A stretch of DNA of 64,000 nt from Amoebidium appalachense. Taxonomy: Eukaryota; Ichthyosporea. Shown here piece after piece: positions 1-23,773 of the stretch. The notes under the pieces were generated by a model, which made no database searches, was not told the DNA's origin, and saw nothing but the letters and a program-made list of their open reading frames with translations. Positions within the stretch are counted from its first letter, which is position 1. Every line of letters starts with the position of its first letter. Both the position numbers and the translations under genes were made by a program. The DNA is taken from NCBI GenBank assembly GCA_963693365.1, contig CAVNZM010000011.1, forward strand, positions 8,060,001-8,124,000, read 5' to 3'.

Positions 1-539
1 TGCTTTCAGTGTGTTAACTCCATGACTGAACTCCATGACTGAACTCCATTTCTGCACCTGGCAGAGCCGTGGCTTATATACCCGTGGGGCAGCAGTCTGG
101 AATGTAATCCGGATGCCAGGCGCTAATCGGATTGGTTACTTTCATTTAGAGATCTCTGGGACCAGTGAACCAATCGTTTGCAGTCAAAACACAATTGGCA
201 ACATTCCTCAACTATGCAGATGTGCATGTGGTGATCGAGTGTCAGCGTGTGTCTGTGTACACGGAACCAATTGTAAAGCTAACATACACATATTGTGGAG
301 TGAGCGTAAGTCTGCACTCCAACAGGGGGGGGGGGGGGGGGGAGGGGAGGGGAGGGGGGGGGGGGCAGGGAGGGAGGGGGAACTTCAAGGGGGCCAGCGG
401 GTTAAAGACAAGAAAACCTTATGAGAGTGGAGTTCAAGTGGCTTGCAACTCCATTCCAGAAGGTTTTATATGTGTATCTGAACGTGCACATGCCGTGTAT
501 ATGTACCTGCAGCTGCACGTGTATGCATGACATGTGTAT
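1..539. other. Left flank, no gene recognised
   Basis: Mixed unique sequence interrupted by a G-rich homopolymer block around 326-370. The open frames crossing it are glycine/arginine runs from that block and do not look coding. Confidence 0.5.
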
Positions 540-1560
540 TTGCACATGCACAGAATGCGTGTGTTCACCTGTGGCTGCCATCATGCATGCTCATTAGCAC
601 CATATGACATTGATGGCTGCACGTCCTGCACGGACAGGATGTGTACACAAAATGGATGCATGCACTGCAGCCACTCATGTATGCTGCATGCATAGTCGTG
701 CATGCACATGTTACAATGCACGTGCACATGCATGCAGATGCACATTTGCACAGCATGTACACATGAGCACGTGCATGCATGCATGCATATATAGTGCATA
801 TTGCATGCTTGTCTGCACGTGGGCGCGGCATGTGTAATGCATGCGCATTCATAGTTGCTGCATATTTGCATGCAGCTGTATGCGCATGCATGATATGTGC
901 ATGTGCACATCTGCACGTGTGCATTGCATGATGTGTGTTTATACTCCGCATGCATGTGCACGTGCATCATTGCACGTGTGTATTGCATAATGTGTGTTTA
1001 TACTCCGCATGTGCATCATCGCGCACCGTGCATTGCATGATGTGTGTTTATACTCCGCATGCATGTGCACGTGCATCATTGCACACGTGCACGTCGTGCA
1101 GATGCACACGTGCCTGATGCACATACATACTGCATGCATGTGCACATGCAGATACGTCAATTGCATGCATGCACGTGTACACGTGCAGACACGCGTGCAG
1201 ACACACATCATGAATGCACATATCTACGCGATGCACGTGCAGCCGCATGCATGCAATGCCATATACCACGTGCAGATGCACATGCATGCATGTGCACGTG
1301 CAGGTGGCCACCGCAGCTGCAGGCGTAAATACTACATATATGCGTACATGCATGGCATTGCAAGTGCACACGTATGCAGATACACATCATGCATGCACGT
1401 GCACCTGCATATACACACGCATACATGGTACCGGCGTGCAGACTCTATGCGTGCATGCACGTGCAAGCTGCATGCACATGCATTCCTATGCACTCATTTA
1501 GTCTAGCATGTGCACCACGTGCAGATACACATACATGCATGCAATATGTGCACGTGCAGG
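540..1560. repeat. Alternating purine-pyrimidine TGCA/CATG-rich tract
   Basis: About 1 kb is dominated by overlapping TGCATG, GCATGC, TGCACGTG and ACGTGC words. Larger blocks are duplicated: a segment containing GTGTGTTTATACTCCGCATG recurs three times between about 930 and 1060. The near-perfect purine-pyrimidine alternation makes it a Z-DNA-prone region. Frames on both strands give Cys/Met/His/Ala-rich pseudo-proteins, which reflects composition and not coding. Confidence 0.75.
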
Positions 1561-2085
1561 TAGCCACGTGATTATCTTGATGGATGTGCACGTGCACGTG
1601 TGTACACTGCGAGATCACGTGACCACTGCATGCAGCTACTACACCCCCCACGTGCACACGCATGCCTGCAGCTGCACATATGGTCACGTGATTTCCCACG
1701 TGCAAACTTGCACACGCACGTGCACATGCATGTATGTGCATATGCAGCTGCAGCAGGCATGCGCATGCATGCATGTGCAAGTTCAAGTGTGCAGCTGCAG
1801 GCATGTGCACGTGGGAGATCACGTGACCGTTGTGCAGCTGCAGGCATGTGTCTGCACGTGGGAGGTCACGTGACCACGTGTGCACGTGGGAGGTCGCGTG
1901 ACCATGTGTACAGCTGCAGCCTATGCATGTGCACGTGTGGGAAGTCACGTGACCATAATATGTGCAGTCGCAGGAATGCATGTGCACGTGTGGGAGGTCA
2001 CGTGTCCATATGCAGCTGCAGGCATGCATCTGCACGTGTGGGAGGTCACGTGACCATATGCAGCTGCAGGCATCAAATTTTGCAA
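1561..2085. repeat. E-box-dense minisatellite
   Basis: Diverged tandem units of roughly 45-60 bp each combine a GGTCACGTGACC-type palindrome, a GTGCACGTG block and a CAGCTGCAG block. TCACGTGA occurs at about 1613, 1684, 1820, 1866, 1954 and 2046, with near copies between. It lies about 0.5-1 kb upstream of the PRPSAP-like start codon. CACGTG and CAGCTG are classical bHLH-binding E-boxes; a regulatory role here is inference. Confidence 0.75.
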
Positions 2086-2585
2086 ATGACTCTGTCTGTG
2101 CACCGTGGACTGGGCCTCCTCCACATGACCACATGCATGCATAGATAGTACGAACACTACGTATACGGGAAGGGTGCAGATCATGACAGCGTGCGACTGC
2201 ATACTGCCCCGACCTGGGCCGATACTCCTCGATGTGTACGAGGTTGGCCATGGCCACACTTGAGCACTAAGAGAATATTCAAAAATGTTGTTTTTGGGCA
2301 GAAACTAGCGAGAAATGCGTGGATTTGCGTCCCTCCCGTTCGAAAATTTCAAATTTTCCCGCTATCGGCCGGCCGCGCCGATTTCAAGTATGATTCGTTA
2401 CTGACGGGCCGCGGAATTCGACCGCATACCACGATCCCAGTCGACGTCGAACCTGGACCTGGCTGTTCACGCAGGTCCAGTCAGGCAAACGACAAACGAC
2501 TCTGGTGTGCTTCGAATTCGCACATATTGCACTGCCACTGATATCGAGAAGGCACCACTGAAACATCATCCTTCACAACGAGAAA
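2086..2585 (+). promoter_or_regulatory. Probable promoter/5' UTR of the PRPSAP-like gene
   Basis: About 500 bp of unique, non-repetitive sequence lies between the minisatellite and the first ATG. Such a repeat-free island is rare in this window. No convincing TATA box was found. Several short open frames cross it but none shows family similarity. Confidence 0.4.
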
Positions 2586-12470
<9,885 letters not shown>

Positions 12471-12529
12471 TTCGCCGCTATAAATAGCTCGGCAACGCCA
12501 TTGGCTAGATTTTGTAGATGGATCTATTT
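12471..12529. terminator. 59-bp convergent gap between PRPSAP and SMARCD stop codons
   Basis: Both 3' UTRs and cleavage signals must overlap or extend into the neighbouring gene. No canonical AATAAA is seen; the nearest A/T-rich word is CTATAAATAG just after the PRPSAP stop. Confidence 0.6.
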
Positions 12530-12882
12530 TTAGCCCGTCTTGAGACTGTGCAGTTGTCTTTCGAGGTCAATGCGTTGCTGCGTTGTCTGTTGGAAAAATA
12601 TAAAACCCGTCAGTAATTGGTTTCCATCCTCTGGTTTATTTTTTATTTGTATCTTAAAGAGCTTCGAGAGAAAAAGGGCTGTAAACGGCCACAGAGAGGG
12701 AAAGAGGGCCATTGTGCCAAATGGAGTGTAGGATCTTGCGAGAAAATGTGTAGATGCACGTGTGCACGTGTGTGTGGGTTTCCTTTTTGGATTCATCTTG
12801 GCGGCTGGCCCGCTTGAGGAGCATGAGGAGGAACAGTAAAATGACGGTGGTGGCATGAGTGGGGGGTGAATGGGTGCGGACA

Positions 12883-12966
<84 letters not shown>

Positions 12967-13260
12967 TGGTGTGTGTGTGTGTGTGGTGTGTGTGTGTGTG
13001 TGTACACTCCACAAGGCTGGAAAAGACAACCCAAAAACACCCCCACTGCGTGAACTTGTGCGTCTTGTGCACATCTCCATATGTGACCAACACGTGTGCT
13101 AGAATGCCTTTTGGTCTCCCTTACCTATCCATACACTCTCTCGTTGCCGTAAAATTGGAAACAGGGGCTAGACTGACTCAAGCACACACACACACGAACA
13201 CACGGGCACAGCTGAGCAGGTACAAATGTGCATACGCACCCGCACACACACACACACAGA

Positions 13261-13292
<32 letters not shown>

Positions 13293-16200
13293 CCCCCACC
13301 TTGTCAGCCAGATACTTCCACGTCGCCTCCTCCACCCAGGCCTTATTGTAGAACTCAGCCCTCCTTTGCTCTTCAAGGTTCTCCCCACCGTCTTGCATCA
13401 GCTGCGGCCCATCCATACACAGTTAGCGCTTTTGGGCCGTTTGGGGGGGTTATGTGTCAAAAAGGGGGAAACAAGGAGGCAAAGAACTCACCAAGAATGC
13501 GCAAATCAGATAGTAATTGGGCGTCGAAAAGCGAGATTCTTGAACACGGCTCATCATTCCAATGATGGGCCGGGAGGTGCCGGGGGGGGGGGGGGGAGGG
13601 GGGGGACAATACAAAAGAGAAGGAAAGAGAAACAAACCAACAGTGCAAGAAGACATGTGTGAACAGAGGAACAGGGAGGGGAACAAAAGGTGTGAAGTCT
13701 GAGGCTAGCGTTTGTCGCACAACGCGAGGCCCACACATGAAAAGAGCACCAACACATTACAGAAACCCAGGTCAGTGCTTTGACCTCCTATCCCCCCCCC
13801 CTCCCCCCTCCCCCCCCCAACGTCCAAAAAAAAAAAAAAAAAAAAAAAAAACACTCGCGCGGACCAGACCACAAACAGTCAATGATAAATTTGAGTGGCG
13901 GATGGGCGTCTGTGGGCATGGGGTGGGTGGGTAGGCAGATTCGTGTGCTTGAGCGTGTGCATGTGAGCGCTCGTGTGTCGATGTGTGTGTAGGCGGGCAC
14001 GTGCGTGTGCGTGTGCAGTCGTGCGCGTATGCGCAGTCGTGCGCGTGTGTGCTAGTGTGTGTGTGCATGCACACAACGCGTGCATATGTGTGAGTGTGTG
14101 CGCCCACATGCATGTGTGTGTGCATGCATAGGTGTGTGTGCATGCATGTGTGTGCATGCATAGGTGTGTGTGTGCATGCATAGGTGTGTGTGTGCATGCA
14201 TAGGTGTGTGTGTGCATGCATGTGTGTGTGCATGCATAGGTGTGTGTGTGCATGTATAGGTGTGTGTGTGCGTGTGCACGTTTGTGTCTGTGCGTGTGCA
14301 TGTGGCATACGTGTGTATGTCTGTGCCTGTGTGTGCATGCACATGTCTGTGTATGTCTGTGCCTGTGTGTGCATGCACATGTCTGTGTATGTCTGTGCCT
14401 GTGTGTGCATGCACATGTCTGTGTATGTCTGTGCCTGTGTGTGCATGCACATGTCTGTGTATGTCTGTGCCTGTGTGTGCATGCACATGTCTGTGTATGT
14501 CTGTGCCTGTGTGTGCATGCACATGTCTGTGTATGTATGCGTCTGTGTATGTATGTGCCTGTGTGTGCATGCACATGTCTGTGTATGTATGTGCCTGTGT
14601 GTGCATGCACATGTCTGTGTATGTGTATGTGTGTGTGCGTGCATGTGCATGTACTACATACCTGCAGGTCTCTGTGCTGTGAGCCAATCCACTTGTGGAT
14701 GAACCCAATTGGGTCGTCTGAGAATTGAGACATGAAGTCCCGTCGGTGGCTGTGGTTGCGGATCTTCTTCACAAGTACCAGCACCTGTTTTTGTTTTTGT
14801 TTTTTATTGTTATTTATTATTAATAATATTGATATTTTTATTTTATTTTATTTATTTATTTTTTTTTTTGGGGGGGGGGGGGGGGGGATGGGAGGGGGGG
14901 GAGAGGGGTGGGGGGAGAAGGGGGAGGAGGGGGGGGGTCGGGGGTCCGTGGTAGGTGGGTGGGTGGGTGGGTTGGTGGGTCCCAGGGAGAGGGGGGGGGT
15001 TAGAGTCTGTTGCAGAGTACAAATTACCCTTCACGACGGACAACACTAAGATTTGTAAGGCACATAAAAATACTTATCACCATAAGCAGAGCCCATCCTC
15101 GTGATTATGTGTTGTTCATGGAAATAAAGAAGGGGTGGGGTGAGAGTTAGTGGCGTGTGTGTGCCTAAATACCTTATCTTAGGTGCCGAGAGAGAAGGGG
15201 AGAGGAAAAGAACGGAGAGGGAGGGTGAGGGTGAGGAAGGGACAGTGTGTGTGTGAGTCAACACTTTCTTAAAGGAGACACGCACATGTGCACACGCGGA
15301 CGTATAGTTATGTATGTGTGCACGGACATGCACATGCACATGTCCACGCACACGCGGACGTACACGTGCAGATACACGTAAGTGTACACGCACAAGAATG
15401 TGTACACCGTAACACGTACACGTACATGTACACACACACATACACGTACACGTACACAAGTACACGTACACGTGCACACACACACACACATGCACAAGTA
15501 CACGTACACATACACGTGCACACACACACACACATGCACAAGTACACGTACACATACACGAGCACACACACACACATGCACAAGTACACGTACACATACA
15601 CGTGCACACACACACACACATGCACAAGTACACGTACACATACACGAGCACACACACACACACATGCACAAGTACACGTACACATACACGTGCACACACA
15701 CACACACATGCACAAGTACACGTACACATACACGTGCACATACACACACACATGCACATACACGTCCACTCACCTGTGCCTCGGTATCTGCCAGGTCCTT
15801 AGCCTCCTGCTGGCTGAAGGGGATAGTCTGCAGCTGCTGCTTGCCGATGACGTCATCAATGTCCACGTCCATGTCGTAGCACTCACCGTCCTCCCTGTGT
15901 GTGTGTGTGTGTTTGGGGGGGGGGAGGGGGGGTGGGGAGGGGGGAGGGGAGGGGGGAGGAGGGGTGGGAGGGGGGATGGGGGGGGGGGGGGGGGGGGGGA
16001 GAGCGGGAATGGGTGGAGGGAGAAACAGAGAAGGGGGCGGAGAGGAAGGGTACGGGTGGGTGGGTGGGGGGAGGAGGGGTGGGGGCAGGGGGGGAGGGGG
16101 TTAGTTTGTGCTTGCAAGAGAGTTACAAAGATCTGGACAACGCTGGTGACAATAGCTTCGATACGGGATTGACCGATTAAGAGAGTGGCTGTGCAGAAGG

Positions 16201-16527
16201 TGAACGAGAGACAAAGAGTAATGTTAAAGAGAGGAGGATTGTGGATGTGGGTAGGGTAAATGGTTGGGAGGCAGGGAACAAGGGGGTATTCAGGAATGCA
16301 AGCAAAGTGCACGCAACACCCATACACACGCACAAATGCACACACACATATGCACACACCCCTTTTCCCCACCACTGACAAGCAAACCACATACACCCCA
16401 TTCCCCTAAACACACATCTCCCTTCCCGCTTCCTCCATATCCCCAACTTGGTCCGCTTCCCAACCAAGGCACGCTTACACACACACCACACAGATACACA
16501 CACACACAAACACACACATCCACACAG

Positions 16528-16573
<46 letters not shown>

Positions 16574-17449
16574 ACCCGAAGCCATAAGTGACCTCCACTG
16601 GATCCATGGGCGAGAGCAGCGGAAGAAGTCTGTCTGGAAGACTCGAGAAGGCCAGGTGGGTGCACCCAAACACCTGCCACAAACCAATCAGAAAAATTAT
16701 TTTCCGTGTGCTTATGTGTTTCTGTGTATGCGCTTCTCTCTCGCTCTCTCTCTCTCGCGTGCTCTCTTTGAGTGTGTGTGTACACGTGTACATGTGTATG
16801 TGTCCCCCTCCCCTCCTCCTCTGAAATTATCCATGTACCTGCTCACTTGCAGAATGTGCCTGTGTGTGCATGTGCCCGTGTGCTTGTGTGTACGTGCAGG
16901 CGGAAGTGTGCCTGTGTGTGCCTGTGCACGTGCAAGCTTGTGCCTGTGTGTGCCTGTGCACGTGCAAGCTTGTGTGTGTGCCTGTGCACGTGCAAGCTTG
17001 TGCCTGTGTGTGCCTGTGCACGTGCAAGCTTGTGCCTGTGTGTGCCTGTGCACGTGCAAGCTTGTGCCTGTGTGTGTCTGTGCACGTGCAAGCTTGTGCC
17101 TGTGTGTCTGTGCACGTGCAAGCTTGTGCCTGTGTGTGCCTGTGCATGTGCACACATATGCACGCACCTCCTGCATCTGTTGGTTGCAGTTGACCAGCGT
17201 CTTGTCGTCCTTGTCTTGCAGCTGGTACGTCTGCACAACACAAAATTTCAGCACCCAGAAGTGCAACAAAACCCCCACAAAAATAAAATTTACCTGCACA
17301 AGTGTAACAAAACCTCCGCACAAACGAAAATTAACCCCAGATGTTTTAAGACTCGACGCACAAAAACCACCCCGAGAAGCGTAAAAACAACACACAAATC
17401 AGACTGTAGAACCGCGGAAGGTACCCCCCCTCCCCCCTTCCCACCCTCT

Positions 17450-17505
<56 letters not shown>

Positions 17506-19017
17506 AAACACACACTCACGAAAATTCGGCACCAGCAAAAAGAACATACTCCACACACAAACTATAATCAACCGGCCCCTTTAAATAATTCTTAACCAGA
17601 CCAATCAACACATCTTCCTCCTGAACTATATCAACACCCATAAAGTAACAGCCACCCCCTCCCCCCCCCCTCCCTCCCCCTCCTGGGGTAACACACACCC
17701 AGACACACAGACAGACACCCACCCGCTGTAGACAAACCATGCCAAACAAACAAGCATTGAATACTAAACCCAAGACAGAACCCCCCCCCCCCCCCCCCCC
17801 CCTCGTGCTTCCCCCCTACACACACACAGACGACCTCCCTCTGTAACATGCCAAACCAACAAGCATTAACTACTAAACCGAGAACGTTGAAAGCGGAATA
17901 GGGAACTAGGGCGGGAGAGAAGGCCCGAGCAACCCCTTTAAGCCACCCGCGTGCACACAGTACCTTGATGTAGCCCCAAATAGAAGAGAGTACATTGTGT
18001 TTTGTCTGGGTCCCGACCCCTAGCAGCCGGGCAAGAGGCGGGGCAAGCTTGAACATGGGGGGAACACTCTCGGGGTACAGGAAGAGCCGTGCCTGGGTGG
18101 AAAAACGTCAAAAGGGGAAGGGGGGGAGGGGGGGGGGGGGGGGGGGGGGGGAGAAGGCAAGGAACAATAAAAGAAAGAAATTAGACAGGAATGAAAGGGG
18201 GGGGGGGGGGGGGGGGGGGGGGATGTATGCGTTAGAGGGTTGGAAATATGGAGGAGACAACAAAGAGCAACAACAAAGCGTCACAAAGGTGGGAAATCCA
18301 AAATCAAACAATTTAAGCGTTAAGGGGGGGAGGGGGGGGGGGGGAGGCATATGTGCTCATGACTCGTACAAGTTGGGGGAGGGGAAGAGGGGGGGAAGGG
18401 GGGGGAGGGGGGCGTGAGGAAGGCCCGGGGGGCGTGGGGGGTGAGGGGGAGGGGGGAGGATATTTTAGAATCGGAAAGCAGCTGTATAAGTGGGATATGG
18501 CATGTGGAAGGAGAGATGGGGGAGAGCTGGGCTGTTGGAGGTGGGGGGAGGGGGGGGGGGGGGGGGGGGGGGGGGAGGTCAAAGAACGAATGCAAAAGAA
18601 GGCGGAGCGGGCTTAGGGAAAACAAAAGGAGCGGAGAAGGAGGGGGGTTTTGAATGCGTCAAAAAGTACGAAGTACACAAGAACAAACGGATAACACGAT
18701 GCAGAATGCAAGCCATACATAAAGAGTATGCATAATAAGCAGAGCCCATCCTCAGGGGGGGCCCACGTCATCCGGGGGGGGGGGGTTGGAGCGGGAAGTA
18801 ACCAGAAACCAGGGATAACAAATTCACAGAGTAAAAACAGAGGATAACTCACAGATACCAAATGCATGCTTAGTCCTTGGCGGGGAGAACACTTTTCGAC
18901 ATGGATGTGACTACATGGGTGGACTTGCCACACACACGCATGTCTGTAGACGCAAACACCCCGGAGCAGTGCATGCTGCACTTACAGCTTGCATTGCTAC
19001 ACACACCACCACACTTA

Positions 19018-19049
<32 letters not shown>

Positions 19050-20369
19050 TCCCTCCTTCCCCTCCCCCCCCCCCCCCCTCCCCCTCTCCCCCCCTCCTTT
19101 ATGTCCGGAAAAACACATTCACAGACAGCACACACAAACTCATCCTCACATCACCAGGCATGCAGGCACCACATGTACATATGCACGCAAATACCCGCCT
19201 CCCCCCCCCCCCATCCCCCGTCTCCCCCTCGGCCCCCCTCCCACACACGCACATCCACACATACATCCACCCACGCACAAGCCCATTTACCCCCCCCCCA
19301 CACACACACAGCCCCCCCCCCCACCCTCCCCCCCACCCTTTCCCCCTCCCCCATCCCCACACACACACATACACACATACACCTACTCGCACACAACCCC
19401 ATACCCGCCCCTCTCCCCCCCCCCCCCCCCCCCCCCCCCTTCCCCCCCAACACACACACACACACACACACTCCACCTACACTTGTTGGCCTCTGTCCGG
19501 CCCTCTTGATTTCAAACCCATCCACATCCCCTCCATCCGGCCCCCTCGGCTTCACCCACTGTACCCCCCCACCTGTCAGTATCCCATTTTACATCCTTAA
19601 GCAAACCTAGTTGTATAACCATGACCTTAATATTTAATCAGTATTTGGATAGGTGTGTAGAGGTAAGCCAATATAACTGCACTGCACCATCCCCCCCCCC
19701 CCCCCCCCCCCGCCCCTCCCCCCCTCCCTCCCCCCTCCCCCCCCCCCCCCCCCCCCCCCCGGCCCCGCCCTTCCCCTGCTGCTCCCCTCCCAATATCCTC
19801 CCTCCCTCACACCTTCTGTTCATTCATCCTGTCACATCTGGCGCTAAAAACAACAACCATAATCTACCCAAACAAAAACTTGAGAGAATACCTCTCTTCA
19901 CAGAAGAATAAAACCTTACCTCTTTTACCATCTAAAACCAACACATACCTCTACGGTCTGGTCGCCCCCTGGGCCCTTAAACTCGATGAAGATTTTGCTG
20001 AAGAACGACGAGAACCTTCTACGGGCCTTGCTGGTGAAGATGGCCTGCACACAGTTACAGCACATAAGTTAACCCCACTTTATCACTCAACCCTTAGGTC
20101 AAATCTCCCCCCCCCTCCCCCCTCCCCCCCACCCCCCCACCCCCTCCACGAAGACACTCGAACGCACATGCACACAATCGTATGCGCCTGCACACACACA
20201 CGTGCGCATACGCATGCATATGGTATGCACACAGCATGCCCACAAGCACACACACCCGCACACAGGCACGCAAGCAAACACGCACACACTCACACAAGAA
20301 GCCCACGGACACGCACATGCACACGCTTGCGCACACGCACATGCAGACACACACACATCATTGCCTCAT

Positions 20370-20413
<44 letters not shown>

Positions 20414-21431
20414 TCGGATCCCCCCAAGATGTGGCATTATTCATCCTCTCTCTCTTCGGTAAACTACTCAGACGATAGCAGACACAACATGAAATAAAGA
20501 AACAAAAAATAAACAAATCCCCGATCTTGACACTGTCATTGGTCCCTCCCTCTTCATGCAGAAAACTCTCACACGACTCCAGCCCAACAAATCAAATCAT
20601 ACAACTTAATTTTAATAAACTTTAAATTTTTACACACACCTCGTCCAGCAGTCTCCCCTCCACTCTCAGCTGCCAGCCCGGGGCCTCGCTGCCATCTGCT
20701 GCCCCCGCCACCTCCCGGCTGGAAAGGAACATGCGCACAGTGCGCGTGGCCTGAAAATACCACGGTTTGTTGGTAAAATGACATTATATTCTCCATATTC
20801 TTTGCTAGTACCACATTCGTTCGTGAATTTTCATACATTTCTATTCATATCCTCGGCAAATAACACGGTTGAACAGTGCAAAATCATACGACATTCAATA
20901 CCATGATTATTTAGTTAAAATCGATAAACTTTGCACATACCACGATTTGTCAGCGTAATACCATTTGCGCTTTTTCATTCCCTTTGCACATACCCACGAT
21001 CTCTCAGACGAGATTTTCATGGTAATTTCATTCGCTATGCGAGTACAACAATTTGACATGTCGGGCGCTATGCAACATACCACAACTTATCAGCGAGATA
21101 TGAACAGTCAGAGAAAATTCATGCCGTTAGCCCTGCTAAGCCAATGGAATTTCATACATTATGTGAGTGTGGGCACACATCTTCCCGCTGCGCGCGCACA
21201 CGGAGGCACACACACACAGCCACACACACACGGCCATACACCACCACCTCCATACACACGCGCGCGCGCACACACACACACACACATGCACACAAAAAGA
21301 CACACACAAAGATATAAACATATGGGCATACACGCGCCTGTGTGCGCACACGCGCGCACGCACACGCACGCACACATACACACACACATGCACACGCACA
21401 TGCACACACATGTGCACGCGCACGCGCACAC

Positions 21432-21507
<76 letters not shown>

Positions 21508-22613
21508 CCTTTGGTGTGCGTCTCATTGCCGACTGCATTTCGATCCTCTTTCTTGTGATGGTGACGTCTATTCTCTTCTCCAAATCCACAAGTTGCGTAA
21601 AGAGCTCAGACTCGGGCAGAAACGGTTTTATCTGTGCCCAAACAACCACTTAACGTCTATCTAGGGATTTCGCGAGTCGCGAGGATTCTTTTATATGGCA
21701 ATGATGCAATATCTAAAAGGGGAGGTGGCACCATGTATAGGCAGACACAGAATGACTTAGGATCGATGCAGTCAAGACGTCACATCATGAAATGGCAGCT
21801 AGGACCTGAAAGAGCCTACACACACATGCAGAAGCGTGCCCAAGACACCCATAATATATCCAAGCCCATATGTAAATATCCAAAAAAAATGACCGCATGG
21901 TATATCCAAACCAGTACATAAATTTCCCAAAAAAAATCGACCCTGTGGTGTCACCAAACAGAACTATATGTAAATGAACATACACAAACATCCAAAAGCA
22001 TAAATAATAATGTCCAAAAACATACGTAGATGCGCAAAAGCATACACGATGCCCTTGATGTATCTCCAAAATAACATGACATCCAAAGCATAGTTTGAAA
22101 CCCCTCCCGTCGTGTACCAGCCCCGTTCATGAGTATCCAGGAATGAAAATCAGACCCCCATCGTATATCCAATCCGGTACATGATATTTAGACCTAAACA
22201 AGGGACCCTCCCTGGCTTATCCAAACCATGTATGCATATCCAGAAACTTTTTATTAAAAAAAAAAAAAAAAACCGGGCATATCCAAATCATGTGCACATA
22301 TCCAGGACCCCCTTCTTCCCCCCCAAAATATCCAAACCATAAATGCATATCCAAGCATACATCAGACCCACCCGGATATCCAAACACACATATAAACAAA
22401 CGGGAACATAAGCCACCACGGGAGCTGCAAGAAGAAAAAGGAAAACGGGTTTACAGAATCTCTCTTAAACAGTTTGCAAAAGGGTAAAGGGAGAAGAGGG
22501 GAGGGTATGGGCGTAGAGGGGGCTGACATGCATTCGGTTGGGGATTCAACCAGAGGGGAAGGGGGGAGCAAGGAGAGGAGGCAAGGAAATGAGGTGGGGG
22601 TGGACGTTTTTTT

Positions 22614-22644
<31 letters not shown>

Positions 22645-23413
22645 GGGGACGGGGGGGAGGGGGGGGGGGGGGGGGGGGGGGGGGAGGAGGGTCCCGTTAC
22701 CTGTTGGGGCAGCTGCCTATCCAAAGCTTTCTTCTTCTTCCGCCTGTGTGCAAACAAGCACAGGTCAACGTAGGCAGGCAGGCGTGAAAGTGCAACGCAC
22801 AGATGCAATGCACCGATGCATAACTCGTGCATAGGTACAATAGAATTCCGTTGAGGTGTCTCTGTTACAGGGTACCGCACACCGCCACAAACAAAGTAAC
22901 TAAATCGCCGGCTCGCTTCCTGCACACCAACATGCAAACGGGAATGGGACATTTGCGGGCTGTTTCAGGCAAAGAAGAACAAGAAGGAGGAAGTAAGAAA
23001 CAAAGTGAACAATACGAGTCACACAACTGTGGTGCCCGCAAACACAAAGAAGCAGTCGCATGTACGCCAACACACAAGTACGCACACCTACACACATAGA
23101 CGAGCAGGAACACTGACACACCCACCCCGTAAAGTTCACACAAGCACTTGCCATATGTGCACATGCCCGCCCTCATGCCCACACGTACATTCGCAAACAG
23201 ACACAACACACACACTCACTCACTCACTCACATGCACACTCACACACAGACAGATGCTCAATCACCGTGACCCACCTACCCCTCCCCCCCTAGCCCCCCT
23301 CCCCCCCCCTGCACACACACGTTTTTGCGCAAGCACACACACGCACATACCAGCATATATATTCCCCAGCTCACTCATTCACTCACAATCACACACACAC
23401 ACACACACACACA

Positions 23414-23479
<66 letters not shown>

Positions 23480-23716
23480 CCTCCCTCCCTGCCTCCCTCC
23501 CTCCCTCCCTCCCTCCCTCCCTCCCTCCCTCCTTCCCTTCCTCCCCCCTCCCTCTCACTTGGTCTCTCCCCCCTCCCTCACTCCCTCCCCCCTCCCTCTC
23601 TCACTCTCTGTCTGTTGCCCTCGTTTCCTCTCTCTCTCTTACACACACACTGACAAGCACACACGCTTCCAGGCACATGCACTAGCGCGCGCCCACACAC
23701 CTGCACACCCACACAC

Positions 23717-23773
<57 letters not shown>

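Noticed and set aside
2191-2541. 117-codon + frame in the unique region upstream of PRPSAP
   Set aside because: No family similarity, biased by adjacent repeats, and better explained as promoter/5' UTR.
13450-13738. Minus-strand frames around [14 protein letters not shown]
   Set aside because: Lie in the SMARCD intron between exons 14662-14784 and 13300-13401, which join in phase and match BAF60 directly.
18865-18910. Possible SMARCD exon ([13 protein letters not shown] frame)
   Set aside because: Exons 19481-19558 and 17964-18092 join in phase and are contiguous in the family alignment, leaving no room.
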